A DNA stretch of 64,000 nt from assembly GCA_003255025.1 (NCBI GenBank), contig QANY01002366.1, positions 7,509 through 71,508 of the forward strand, in the 5' to 3' direction. This document shows positions 33,491-46,600 of this stretch, piece after piece. A program made the translations under genes and the position numbers. Numbering within the stretch: position 1 is the first letter of the stretch; every line of letters starts with the position of its first letter. This DNA is from Datisca glomerata. Its lineage: Eukaryota; Streptophyta; Magnoliopsida; Cucurbitales; Datiscaceae. The notes under the pieces are model-generated. The model saw nothing but the letters and a program-made list of their open reading frames with translations. It was not told where the DNA came from and did no database searches.

Positions 33491-34399
33491 TTATAGCAGT
33501 AATGAGCCGCACACTGTTTTAGAATCTTACGTGTCAGTCATCAATTGACAATCCACTAAGCTTCTAATTTTACTATTGAGTCCCCACGTTTCGTGGCCAC
33601 TTCAGATGTCCCGAGAAATCCCTTTCTTCACTCGCTGCTATCCAACTCTCTTTTACTCGCGATCTGCTCCAGACAAGTGTCTACTGCAATCTATCATCAG
33701 TAACTTTGAATAATCTCCTTGATTCTGTCGCAAACACTGCTAGGTCATGTTTTGATTTGCCTTGACAGTTGGTAAGCAGCAGGAGCGAGTAGCTATAGTT
33801 GGAGTTGATCGAGTGAGTGGCCTTTGAGGTAGATATGAAACCACTAGTGGTATTAGCTGCACCATGTTTCCAAAAATAAGAGCTTTTTCTTTTTGTAATT
33901 GAATATTTTAATTAAAATTTGTTGATTACCTGTCATGGAAATTGGAAAGGTAAACCTCTCTCTCTCAACTTTTTTCCCACATATAAGCACCCAAAAAAAA
34001 GAGTCACATTCAGACAGAAACATCTTAGGAAAATCTTGGCTTTCTTCTTCTTCTCTTCAACAATCAAAGAAAGCAAAAATATCTACAAGTACCATTCTGT
34101 TTAGTACCCATTCAAAGGTTCCCATTATTTTGGAATTATGTATATGATCTTTGTTTTGGCTTTTAGTACTCTTGATTTACTATTAGCATTTAGCTTAATA
34201 TTGAAGCACCCATTATTTCATGGTTATATGATTGACCCCCAAGAAAATCTTTTTGTTGGATATACTAAGAAATTTTAATTTTTAATTTCGATTATTGTAG
34301 TTGCTAATGGAAATATGTTTGGCCTTTGGGTGATGATCTAGCAGGATAAAAGGGATCTTGTTGAAGAGGATTTAGAGAGAGAGAGAGAGAGAGAGAGAG
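33491..34399 (+). promoter_or_regulatory. 5' flank and leader of the MADS gene
   Basis: No other gene is seen here. A TATAAG motif at 33982 could be the TATA box, placing transcription start near 34015 and leaving a long pyrimidine-rich leader. A possible 3' splice site (CTAGCAG at about 34342) would fit a leader intron, which is common in MIKC genes, but the donor is not clear. The leader ends in an (AG)n tract that runs into the start codon. All of this is inferred from motifs. Confidence 0.4.
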
Positions 34400-34400
34400 A
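34374..34400 (+). repeat. (AG)n tract ending at the MADS start codon
   Basis: About 13 AG repeats, with the A of the ATG as last base. GAGA-type tracts are binding sites for plant BPC proteins in other MADS genes. No site use can be shown here. Confidence 0.9.
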
Positions 34401-34578
34401 TGGGGAGAGGAAAGATAGTGATAAAAAAGATAGAGAATTCAACAAACAGACAAGTGACTTTCTCAAAGAGAAGAAGTGGGCTATTGAAGAAGGCAAGGGA
34501 GCTTTCTGTTCTCTGTGATGCTGAGGTTGGACTGATTATCTTTTCTAGCACTGGCAGGCTCTACGATTATGCAAGCAC

Positions 34579-34581
<3 letters not shown>
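34400..34581 (+). CDS. MADS gene exon 1 (MADS domain)
   Basis: 182 nt, codons 1-60 plus two bases. It ends ...ACCAG before GTCTCT, a weak donor beyond the GT. Exon 2 supplies the C that completes a Ser codon. If the donor is not used, the frame runs into Ser-Leu repeats coded by the TC tract and stops at 34672 (90 residues). Confidence 0.93.
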
Positions 34582-34643
<62 letters not shown>

Positions 34644-37600
34644 TTAGCTTTATTGGTTTTTCCTTGTACTAGCTAGCTATTTTTAACGAGCTGAATAATT
34701 AAAAATTTTAATTATTGAAAACGAATTTTAGTATGAGTTTTATTTTCTAGAAAAAGAATTAGGAACATGAAATAATTTCGTAACAACAATTTAATTAATC
34801 CATGAAGAAAGAAAAAATTAGCTAAGTTGCATGGTGTGTTCTTTAATGAACTGATTCGCAACTAAATGTCTCTAGTATGTATATTTTAAGGTCCTGTGAG
34901 TTACTCATGCATCTGCATGCATATTTAATGACTAACTGAAAAATAGTTGGCCATATTCTAATCCGAAAATAATATAACTTTTTTATTATTTCTTATATAG
35001 TTACACTAAACTTTAAAGCCATTTAATTAATTTTGACTAAAATGAAGTTACTACAGAAAATGTGGGTGTAGTTAGAAATTAAAATGTCTTATTTTGTATA
35101 ATTATTTTTGGGTGCCTGGAAATTCATACCACGTTTAAATAAAAACTAAAAATATAACATGAGGAACGCTAATTTAGTGATTAAAATTTTCATAAAAAGA
35201 TGTTTATTTTTTGCTTCTCCTTTTCTGATTCTCTCCTATTTTTCTTTGGAGCTGGAGTAGTGCCATTTGCTTTGTTTACTGTGTCTCTTAGTGATATAGC
35301 ATTGTTAATACCACTACATGTTATTTATTGTTTTGTTCAGTAAAATTATTTATGTTCCTCAAGTAAATATGCGTAACAAAGCTTCAGGTAGTACTCTCAC
35401 TTGCGTAACAAATATAATAAAAACTATCATATATACGTATCATAATTAATGCACTGCCTGCAGTATATCTTGAATTCTTGTTCAATGGATAAACGTCTTA
35501 ATGTACCAATGAAAGCTTAGATTTAAATGATAAAAATCTTTGATCTTCTTTGTGTATCTATGTGTAGAACCAAAAGTAGACTTTGATCAATGATCACAAT
35601 GAAACATATGTCTTCAACTAGGGCTTATGACCCATGTGGTATATTTAAGGGTTTTCTGAACTGGAGTTCAAATTTCTTAAGTAATGTAATCCTCTTTCTA
35701 TTGACAAAAAAGGAATCATATGATGTATTCATACTTTCGACACGAAATAATGTACAGATAGTGGTTTTCCACTTTGTGTTCTTCATGTGACAAAGAGATT
35801 GTTAATCCTTTTTGCATATACTTTTAATTTTATTTAAATACATGTTACTGAAGTTAACACCATGTGGTAATATGAGGGGAAAAGATTTGGACGACAATTT
35901 GCAAAAGGAGCTAAAGTTCGGGCGGTAAAGTGTAATTTATTCTAAATAAAATGAATAAAAATAGAAAAGTAGTTTGTATGTAATATCAAAAATTGAATGT
36001 ATACTCGAAGTTTAATACATCTTTAATTTATTTTAATCAATATCGTAACAAATATCTTATATGTGATCTAGAAATTTAATAAATTCTAAACTAATCAACA
36101 GATGTATGAAATATAAATATTTCAGTCTAACATTAGACGATTCGATTGAATTAATAGAGTAATCCAGACTCACCCAATGTCTAGGTGATGATCACACATT
36201 GGTTGTGAAAAGTTATCGTGGTTAGTTTCTAAGTGTAAGAGAAAGTATCACTTCATGAGCTAGGTTTTAAGTTTGAGAATAACGCTTTTCATATTCGTAT
36301 CGGGAGTCAGATTAGCCAATAAGTGTCGGCCTAATCCAAATGAAGTGGGATGATATTTTTCTGACTCAATGCTTAATGTATGACAGAGAGATTGTTGAGA
36401 TGATGATATCACATTGGTTGTAAACATAATTAGTAGTCAATTTATAAGTTCAACATTGGCTGTAAACAGAAGTTGCCCAAGTATTTTGTAGATTTTTAAT
36501 ATTATATATAATAACTTAAAAAATGTTATGCAAAACTATAGTGCTCATCACCATTATAATTTGTATATTTAATCTCATAGCACATGTAAAATGTAAACTA
36601 ATAAAAAAATATGTTTAATTATAAGGTGAATATATATCATGTCACATATGTTGTCACGTCATAATAGTGCTAAGCATATTATACTAACTTAACTCAATTA
36701 GTTTATAGAACATATGTAAAATTAACAAATAATCTACTATTTTCCTCTTTAAATTTATAAAATTACCAAATTGTATCAAAATAATATTATGTCTGGAGAA
36801 AAATTTATAAAACTTCTGCTGTCATCTCTGTGCAAGAGCGGTAAGTTAATTCTCATTTCATCGAGATAATATATTGGACACATGCAATCAAAACTTTTGG
36901 TTCTTTTATCCTTCAGGTTTAGTGTGCATATGATCTCTCTCATTTCAGTTTGGTTAATGCTTTAACTTTATTCAATCCTTGTATTACTTTTTATGGCTAC
37001 TAACATCTCGGCTAAAAAGTAGATTCTGCTTGCATGCTTTCGGCAATAACCCAGTGAAGTTGCATTACTTTATTAGCTGAATTACTTTGCAGATACAAAA
37101 AGTTAGCCCTGAGATCCTTTTTTCTTGTAGTTTGAGAAGAGGTAGCTTATTTGATAGGAAAGTAAAGATTTCTATTCGAGACGTATCTTTTTTAGTAGAA
37201 GTGTGACTACGTTCTTATTCATTATCAAAAAAATTATGTAAGTTCAATGACAGGTCTCCTATCAAATTTGAGGCAAGCTATATATTGGCATACGTCCTTT
37301 CAAAGATGAGTTTGGACAAAATGTTAGATCTTGCCTTCAATATTTGAGACCTCTTCAAAAGTAGATAGAAGCTTAATCAAGCGCTCGATAAAATAGTTGG
37401 CTATGTTTGATTATTATTATTTCTAACATTGAACTTCATTTTGCTTGAGTATCATTAATGAAAATTTTACTTTGGGAATGACAGGAAATATTTTCTCATT
37501 TCAAAAGTATACGTGGGGTGTTATATTAACAAAATCCGAGTCGAAATGCACTTTGATGTAATCTTTAAATATTTGGAAGAAAGGTAAAAAGAGAATTGTA

Positions 37601-40600
37601 TTTGTCTAGAAGAGGAAGAGGAAAGAAAACGATATTAATAAAGTAGTATAACTTAGATGTTGATTATCAGAGTGAATTACTCCTTGACCTTTCTTCACAA
37701 GTTGATACTTTGCACCCTGAACTTTTAGAATTGACACTTAATATCCTGAACTTACTAATCTGCGTGCACTACGTGCTCTCATTCAAGGGTATAAGTCTAA
37801 ATCACTCTCTCCCCATATGCCTCTCTCTCTCTCTCTCCATCTCTAAAAACTTTTCAAACTTTGTTTTCCCTTTCTCTCACTTTCCTATCTCATTGATTGC
37901 TTTCCCTCACTTCCACCTCTTCTATTAAAGAAGCATCAAAAGATATGTTAATATGATATTCTACTAAGGCACTCATAGATCTAAAGAATTAGAATGTGTT
38001 TAGGGAGAGTGTAAAAGCTTTAAAAACTTTAAATTTCGTACTTGTAGCGAAGGTGAAACTGCTATGTACTGCTTCTATATTTCTAGAAGGTTATATTGCG
38101 ATACTGTGAAATGCATGACACTACTCTCTGATATATAGAAGGAGATGAGACGTAAGCAAGATAGGTATTTTCTCTCTCGTTCAACATATAACGGAAAGAA
38201 TATTCCTTGCTTCACTGATTTTGTCATTTTGGGCAATAAGCACTTCACTGTTGTGATGAATTGAACCTTAGGTGGTAGTCTCATTTTGATTGGAATTGGA
38301 AGCTGAGTTTTACTTTGTGATGGATCTGGCTTGATGACTAGGCATGTTGATGTTGGTCTTAATATCCCCCCTCAAGCTAAAAGGGGAAGGAGCCACTTTG
38401 AGCTTGGATTTGGGGTACTTGAATCTGTCAGTAGAGAGTGTTTTGGTAAGAATATCAGTTGTTTGATTAACAGATGGCACATATAAAAGAGTTTTGAATA
38501 GTAGTTGGTCAAGGATGAAGTGTAAGTCAACTTCAATGTGATTTGATCTAGCAAGAAAAGTAGGATTGGAGGTTAAGGTTGTTGCACCTAAGTTGTCACT
38601 CCAAATGGTTGAGGGAAGATGGATTCGCATATGGAGTTCTTTAAGAAGTTGTATCAGCCATATGATTCCAGCAACAGAATTAGCCAAGGTCTTACATTCA
38701 CTCTTTGTACTAGATCTAGAAACCATTGTCTGGTTTTTTAAGACTAGGATACTAGGGAGCCTCCAAAGTAGACAACATTGCCTCCAAGTACGTTTTTTGT
38801 CATCTGGATTGCTAGCCCTATCAGCAACAAAAAATGAGTCAAGATGTAAGTGAGAAGCTGGTGCGATGCATGTGCCATCATAGAAAGTGCATTTGAGGTA
38901 TCTAAAGACTCTTTTATAAACCTGCCAGTGAAAGCATCTTGGTTGACAAAGAAATTAACTCAATCAATTGACTATAAATGATATATCAAGTCTGGTAAGA
39001 GTCAAATACATAAGATCTCCAATCATGCTCCTATCAAGGGTAATATCACTATATCAGGCATAGGCTCCCCATCATGTATGGAGAGTTTAAGGGATCCACT
39101 GACAGGACTTGCGCAAGGTTTCGCAACATCCATTATTGTTCTTTTAAGTAGTGCACTGATGTACTTGGGCTGGGATAGATGGATGCCCTTAGGAGATTTG
39201 ATCATTTTAATGCCTAAGTAATGAAGAGGCAGTGCGACAAGTTAACATCAGACTTAGTAGAAGCAGTGCGAGCATTAACAAAAGTTAAGTTTAATGTAAA
39301 GTTTGTATTCACAGATGTGAAAACAAGAATACAACTTTTGAAAAATAATCACTAGCGTTACAAACATTATTTATGGACCTAGTGATCTTGAGAATCTGAG
39401 AAATGGAATAAATTATAGAAAACTTCGATACCCAAGTGTAAGCTAGAGCTGCAAGTCTTCTGTCACCAGGTAATCTCAACTGCTAGAGTACCTCCTTAAG
39501 TTTCCCTTGAAGTACCTTCCCTGAGGGTTTGACCATCACAAGATAACAAGAGTCCTAAAATTTAATAAATACATTGAAACGCTAACTAAATCTTTGGTGA
39601 TATCAGGTTCATGAAGAAGAGATTTCAGTTTCAGAGGTTAGCAACTTATAATTAAGGACGATGAACCTATGTGAGCTATAGGGAAAAGATTATCATCACC
39701 AACAGCAGGCCTCTCAGTTCAATTACATTCAGAAGCTATGCTCAAAGTACTAAAGTTGGCAATGACATGGTTGTTGGCTCACTGTCAACATACCATGAAG
39801 AAACAACATACCATGGTTTTTGACACTGGTCTAGTGGTGTATGCAATAACTGGTTGTTGGAAATTGCTCACCACCATGTGATTGGGTTGTTACTGAAAAG
39901 GGAATGACACTCCTACCAAACCTGTAATTGCAGACATTAGCTCCATGCCCAGGTTTTCCACACCCAACATATCAGTCTACTTCCATTTCTGTCAAACTTG
40001 CCACCTTTTCTGCCTCTAGTGAAGTTTCCACCTTTGTTGCCAGTATAATTGTTGCCTATGTTACCAAGATAATTGTTGGCAGAAGAGGAGCTAGAGTATC
40101 CCCTCTTTATTTATGAGTCATGAGAGCAGGTTGTAAAAGTTCAACACAGCTGAGACTAGTGCCAAAAAAAAAATAAGATTGCACACCCTCTAGATTCATG
40201 CTTGTAATCCTTGAGTTAATGTTTACAACAACAGTCACATTCAAGTCCTAGTCATTCTAAAATGTGTAATATCAAGTCTTCTTCTTGTACAAGTTGTCCT
40301 GAAATAGCTAGTGAGTCAGCCAGAGATCTCACATAATCAAAGTTTTCACTGATTGTTTTTGTATTTTTGCTTGCTTCTTGCAGCTTCCCTTTCTGATACA
40401 ATCGCTTTGCTCTAGAAGAGCTTGCAAAATCCCTCTAGTGAGTTTCAAACTTCACTTGATGTTCACTAATAGTGGTTCTCAGCCAACTTAGTAAGAGTTG
40501 GTCACATTTGATCCACGTTTTATAAGCTGGATTAATTTCAAAATTCCATCATGACTCACTACTGGTAGAATTACTTGAGATTTCTTTAGTAATTTTACTC

Positions 40601-43600
40601 CTGTCTAATTTGATTAACAGAGAGAAATTGAGAACTGAGTACCTGGGACTAGGTTTGGAGCTGCTGCTGCAATGGTGGAATTAATTACATAGTTTGACCT
40701 TGTGTTTTCAACAGTGTTTCCTGCTTTAGGTGATGTAGTGTTCTCACTTATATTTGTTGCATCACTCAAGACTTCATTCGTAAGGGTCTCATACCATATA
40801 AAAGCTTTAAAGAACACAATTTTACAGTAGCAGCCAAGATGAAACTGCTCTGTACTGTTTATTTCTGTAAGGCTATATTACAATAATGGGAGAGAGAGAG
40901 AGGAGGGAGGAGAGAGGAGAGAGGAGAGAGGAGAGAGAGAGATAAGTGGAGAGAAACAGTCAAATGAAAATGTTTTACACTTATACCTCCAATGAGATCA
41001 CGTTGAAATCGTGTGGTGTACTTTCTCCACTTTTTAACTGAATTTACAATAGGTACTATCAGTGCGCAAATTAATAAGCTTATGGTATATAAAGTGTCGA
41101 TTTGGAAAGATTAGGAAATAAAGAGGATTGGCATTTTTCCACTGAACCCTCCTACTTCAACTCATTTTCTTTGTTTTTTTTCTTTTCTTTTGAGAGTTTC
41201 CAACTCATTTTATTTCCGTGATATTTTCAAAGATTTAGTAGACAACATGAAAAGGCACTCGATATTGATTTTGTTCGATACTGTATTTTACACTGGTCAG
41301 TATTTTATGGAAATTTTTTTGGTGAAGGTGGTGTATGGTATAGCTACAGAAAGAGAGGATGGGAGGAGATAAAAATAAGTATTGTTGATTTGATGAACAA
41401 TAATATTAGTATACCTTCAGTAGTAAAGATTTCATCCTTTCTTTCTTATCAGCATGAAATCGGTAATAGAACGGTACAACAGACTGAAAGAGGAGAACCA
41501 TCAGCTCTTAAGCCCTGCTTCTGAAGTCCAGGTAACTAATTTACAACTCCATCTCCTCGCATCTATTCCTGCATTCACAGATACATAAATATCCTGTTTA
41601 TATACTCTGTTGCATGAGCTCTTCAGAATCACTACACGGTATATGACTCAGAAGCTGTGTGAGGTTTTCATCATTAGATTTAACAAAGAATTTGCACATC
41701 ACGTGAGACTGAAAACCGAACAATATCTAAGCTGAAGCTTAATAATGAGGTAATTTCTATCAAAAATAAATATGGCGTGTAATTGACCAAATATTTAAAT
41801 CAGTGGAAGCTGGGTTTGAGTCAGAAACATGAATCCCTCACTTTCGAGTACACGCATTCTTATAAAATTACTCCAGAAACATCTAGAATGGATGTTTATG
41901 TATCTGTAGATGGCCAGATAATTATAGGAACAAAACCAACCACGTATTCACGTCTTAAAACTTCTCAACAACCAAACTTCCCTCTGGGAAATAGTCACAG
42001 ATAAAGTGTCCTTTTATCTGACTCCAAGGAGTTGGTATATGCCGATTTTCATATAAAACCAACTACTCAGGGTCATAACCAATCGAACAATGTCTCAGCA
42101 GCCCTCCCATGATGCAAGACTGTCATTTCCCTAGATCCCTTGACAATCAGTTTAGGTCAGAAGGAACAGCATAAGGTTTTTCCCTCAAAGAGATATTAAA
42201 CCTTTATAGGATGGATGCATAACTCAATCCTTGATTGTAAGGTGCTTCTCTCAAAGGCTTCTTGATTACCTAAACACGTCATGTCCCCTAAATGACACAA
42301 TGACTTGTCTAGCAGATACCTAATATACCCTGACCCACGACGGTACGGGCAAGATTGTAGGCAAATTACCACCAAACTCAACTTTATAAGTTGCGATTAA
42401 AGTTGGAGGTGATCATTGTAACCAAATTTTCCTAGACCAATTACTACTTGCCTCGTCTCTTGCAAATGCATCTGATTGGCTAACATGACGACATACAAGC
42501 TATAGTTTACTAGGCAGAGTTTTTTTAGTCGTGTCTTCAACCTCCCTAAGGAACTGCCAGTGCTCTCTCCTGTCAGATCCTTTGTTCTGCTGGTCGACTC
42601 TCACCCACACAAATGCAAAAAAAGAATAATAATAATATTTGACAGTGAAAAGGCCAAATTTATATGGATTATCCAAAACTGGAAATGGGATCTTTTATGC
42701 AAACTGTCCACAGAAGTTACATCGTCATATCAGAAGGGCCTAGAAACAATTTGGTCATATCAGTTTGAGGGGAACACTAAAATCTTTTAGAACCATTATT
42801 AATTAAGTGTTAATTTATGCATGTCGTCCTCAAAAATTGAACTTGCTTATCTAAAATCTATGAGCGGTTTCTCCAAATTCATACAGTAGAGTTTAGCCAA
42901 CTGAATCATCCAATCTATGGTTACATTACCAGAAACACACTATTTAGGCTAGGTGAATTTCATGTTTTTGTACTGTTTCTTCTTTGTCCTATAGAACATC
43001 CTTTGTGTTATTCCTTAACACTTCCTCTCACAGGTAGTCCAAAAATCTTTCGATTAATGAGTTTAACACGTGAACACTTAATTTTAAATGAAGATCATTA
43101 ATGATGCAAAGATTTGATCTAGGAAGCTCCTGCTCTAATACCATGTACAACCAGTGACCAGGGATAAATGCTTGCGTTAAGGTGAATTTAGTCATTCAAA
43201 TAACTTCTTAAGATCTATAATCCCTAAGAGCCTTCACTCCCTACGTGAAGAGAAAAGAGATGGAAACTTGTCAATGCACGCACCTAAGAGCTAAAACTAT
43301 GCTATAAAGGCCTCCATTCCTTATGTGTGAGACTTGACTGAGATGGGCATCCAAATCCACCTCCATTTTCCAAGATACATCATAAGACAGACGAGTGACA
43401 CCCCCTAGAAAAACTTCCATTTAGCACATATGTATAATATTTAGTAGTGACTTACTTACATGAGCTAACTAACCCTATTAGAGAGAAGTCAAGTTTGATG
43501 TAATCTCTCCTCCGAGAGAAAAAAAATTGACTCTGTGATCGATAAAAACACAATTGAAAGATTGAGAAAAACGCCGAAACTGACAGTTGCACCCATTTCC

Positions 43601-46600
43601 ATGGCCCTTATCCTAAATGGGAAAGAACTTCATTTGGCAAAAGAAACAAAAATCACCTTTTCCTCAGCCCAATGATCTTCTGCTACCTCGGCACATTTCC
43701 TTCACATGTGTAACCTATATTGGAGACAGCCAATTCTCTTATATTAATGAACACAATATATCATTGGCTTTTCAGAAGGCTGTTATATAAAAAGATGAAT
43801 ACTGAATCAAAATCAGGAAGAGATACTACTAACTGTAGAAAATCTTGAATAATTTTCTATATTTTGAATAGTATGTACAACATAATTATATAGAGAATGG
43901 AGGAAATCATTTCCTCAAATTAAGCAACTAAATAACCCACTAATCTAGTCATCTAAATAAAGGAAAAAGCTAATAATCAGTAATATTAAAAAAAGGAAAC
44001 TAAATTACTCTATTCTAGGAAACTAGATAAACAAAATTTAAGCAAGTGATTTCAAGAAATCAGGCACAAGATCACGGATTTCCACTCCCCCTCAAGCTAG
44101 GTTGTAGATGTTGAGTAAACCTAGCTTGGAAATAAGATCTTCAAATGTCTTCCATGGTAAAGCTTTTGTCAGAATGTTTGCTGTCTACTGACTGGTCGGG
44201 ATGTACAGAAATGTCGGGATGTACATACGAGATATGGTGTTGTTTCCAGTCTTCTCTTTGATAAAGTGTCGATCCATTTCCACATGCTTTGTTCTATCAT
44301 GGTGCACTGGATTTTTAGCTATGCTGATTGCTGTTTGATTGTCACAAAACACCTTCATAGATCCCGAGATAGGAACTCCTAGTTCACCAAGCATTCTTTT
44401 CAACCAAATTCCCTTTCAAATACCATTTGCAAGGGCTTTGAATTCTGCTTCAGCGCTACTGCAAGATACTACTGATTGTTTTCTACTTCTCCAAGTAACT
44501 AAATTACATCAAACATAAGTGCAATAACTTGAGGTTGATCGCCTATTAGTTACAGAACCTGCCCAATCTGCATCAGTGAGTACTTGGACTTCCTTGTTTG
44601 CTGACTTCTGGAAGAACAATCCTTGTCCTGGTGTCATCTTCAAATACCTCAGAAATCTGTATACTGCATCCATGTGTTCTTCTGTTGGGTTGTGAATTGA
44701 CTTACCATGCTTACAGCAAAGCTAATGTCTGGTCTAGTATGAGATAGATATATAAGTTTCCCAACTAGTCTTTGATATCTCCCTTTGTCGACAGATGTAC
44801 TACTGTCTTTGCTACCCAATTTTATAGTAGAGTCCATAGGAGTGTCAGCTGGTTTACATCCAAGCATTCCGGTCTCTTTCAAGAGATCCAATACATACTT
44901 TCGTTGAGAACTAAAATTCCTCTCTTAGATCGAGCTACTTCCATGCTGAGGAAGTATTTTAGATTGCCCAAATCTTTGATCTCAAATTCTTTAGGTAGAA
45001 AGCTTTTGAGTTTCAGAATTTCTTCATCATGATCTCCCGTTAGAATAATATCATCGACATACACGATGAGTATTGCTTTCTTTCCTGAAGGTGAATGTTT
45101 GACAAACATAGTATGGTCTGTTTGGCACTGATCATACCCAACCTTCTTTACAGCCTTGGTAAACTTGTCAAACCATGCTCTTGCTGACTGTTTGAGTCCG
45201 TATAAAGACTTCTTGAGTTTATAGACTTTGTTGTGATTAGCTGGAGTATCAAAATCAGGAGGAATTTCCATGTACACTTCCTCTTCAAGATCACCATTAA
45301 GGAACGCATTCTTCACATCTAGCTAATAGAGAGGCCAATCAAGGTTGGAAGCAAGTGAGAGCAGAACCCGAACAGTATTGAGTTTGGCTACAGGAGCAAA
45401 AGGTTCTTGGTAGTAATTCCATAGGATTGCGTGAACCCTTTAGCCACAAGACGAGCCTTGAATCTGTTGATACTCCCATCTGAATTATGTTTGACAGTGA
45501 AAATCCACTTGCAGCCTACAGGTTGTTTTCCCGGTGGTAGATCAGACATCACCCAAGTCTCATTCTTTTCTAGAGCTCGAAGTTCTTCCAAAACATCTTC
45601 CTTCTATTTAGGTGTGCTAAGAGCTTCATGTATTGATCTTGGAATCTGTGTTCTGTCAAGGGTACTGACAAAAGCACAGTGACTTTGTGACAATCTCCCA
45701 TATGAGATAAAATCATAAATTGGATGATTAGTGCAAGATCGAGTGCATTTTCTCAAAGCAATGGGTCTATCAAGATCTTCATCAGGTACATCATTGAGAG
45801 CAGATTCATGACTAGTATTACCTGGTGAATTTTGTGATTTCAGACCTTGGTCAGACTCATGATCGTGATCATTTGGCTGCAGTTTTTTATCTACTCTTGT
45901 TTTGTCCCGCCTAGTATAGACACGTAACTCACTAGTTTCTGCAGGATGTGAGTGAATTGAACGCTGAGGATTTTGGTTGTTAGGCTCGGAATAGATATCA
46001 GGGCTTGGGTTTAGGCTAAGATTTTGATCATTATCGGTTTGGGGTGGTAGAGGTGACTCGGTAGGAAATGTATCTTGAGTGTAGGTTGTTTCTAAGGCAT
46101 CAATGTTCCAAAGCTGATATTCTTGAGTGAAATTCTCCCCCTGAATATCAGTTTTGGAGTAGAAGGGTTGATGTTCAAAGAATGTGACGTCCATGGAATT
46201 GTAGAATCTTCGAGTGATCGAGGAATAACATTTATACCATTTCTGATTTGAGGAGTATCCTACAAATATACATTTGAGAGCCTTAGGGTCAAGTTCACTC
46301 CGGTATTGACTATGGATATGAACGAATGTAGAACAACCAAATACTTTGAAAGGAAGAGTGGACAATACCCGAGTAGTAGGAAAACATTGAAGAAACAATT
46401 CGTAAGGTGTTTGAAATTTTAAGACTCAAGATGGCATTCTATTAATCAAATAGGTAGCCATTAAAACAGCGTCTCCCCAGAAAATTTTTGGCACATGTGT
46501 GGTGAACATGAGAGAACGAGCAACTTCTAGAAAATGTCCATTTTTTCTTTCTGCCACCCCATTTTGCTGAGGTGTGTCGACACAAGAACTTTGATGAACA

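Larger units (their letters stand above)
38010..41000 (-). mobile_element. Decayed Ty1/copia retrotransposon in MADS intron 1
   Basis: The element lies on the minus strand. The left (3') LTR is about 38010-38364, and a right LTR begins at 40797. The two share about 90 bp near the end adjoining GATGAAACTGCT. A polypurine tract (TTGAGGGGGGA in element sense) lies at about 38365-38375. A primer site of type TGGTATGAGAC sits at 40786-40796. Gag (40780-39930), protease/pre-integrase (39850-39450), a short RT tail (39205-39023) and RNase H (38726-38310) remain. Integrase and most of RT are deleted. The right LTR soon turns into a GA-rich run. No target duplication was found. Confidence 0.8.
34582..41452 (+). 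other. MADS intron 1
   Basis: 6871 bp, GT...AG. The long first intron of MIKC genes often holds regulatory sites. Here 34640-37690 is AT-rich with no recognised gene. A decayed copia element on the opposite strand occupies about 38010-41000. Acceptor TTTCTTATCAG at 41452. Confidence 0.88.

Noticed and set aside
33919..34147. Short open frames just upstream of the MADS start codon as upstream coding exons
   Set aside because: No motif, and the MADS domain begins with the canonical MGRGK at 34400; these may at most be uORFs in the leader.
42560..42790. 76-codon frame inside MADS intron 2 as an extra exon
   Set aside because: The exon phases of exons 2 and 3 fit each other exactly without it, and it has no MADS or K-box similarity.
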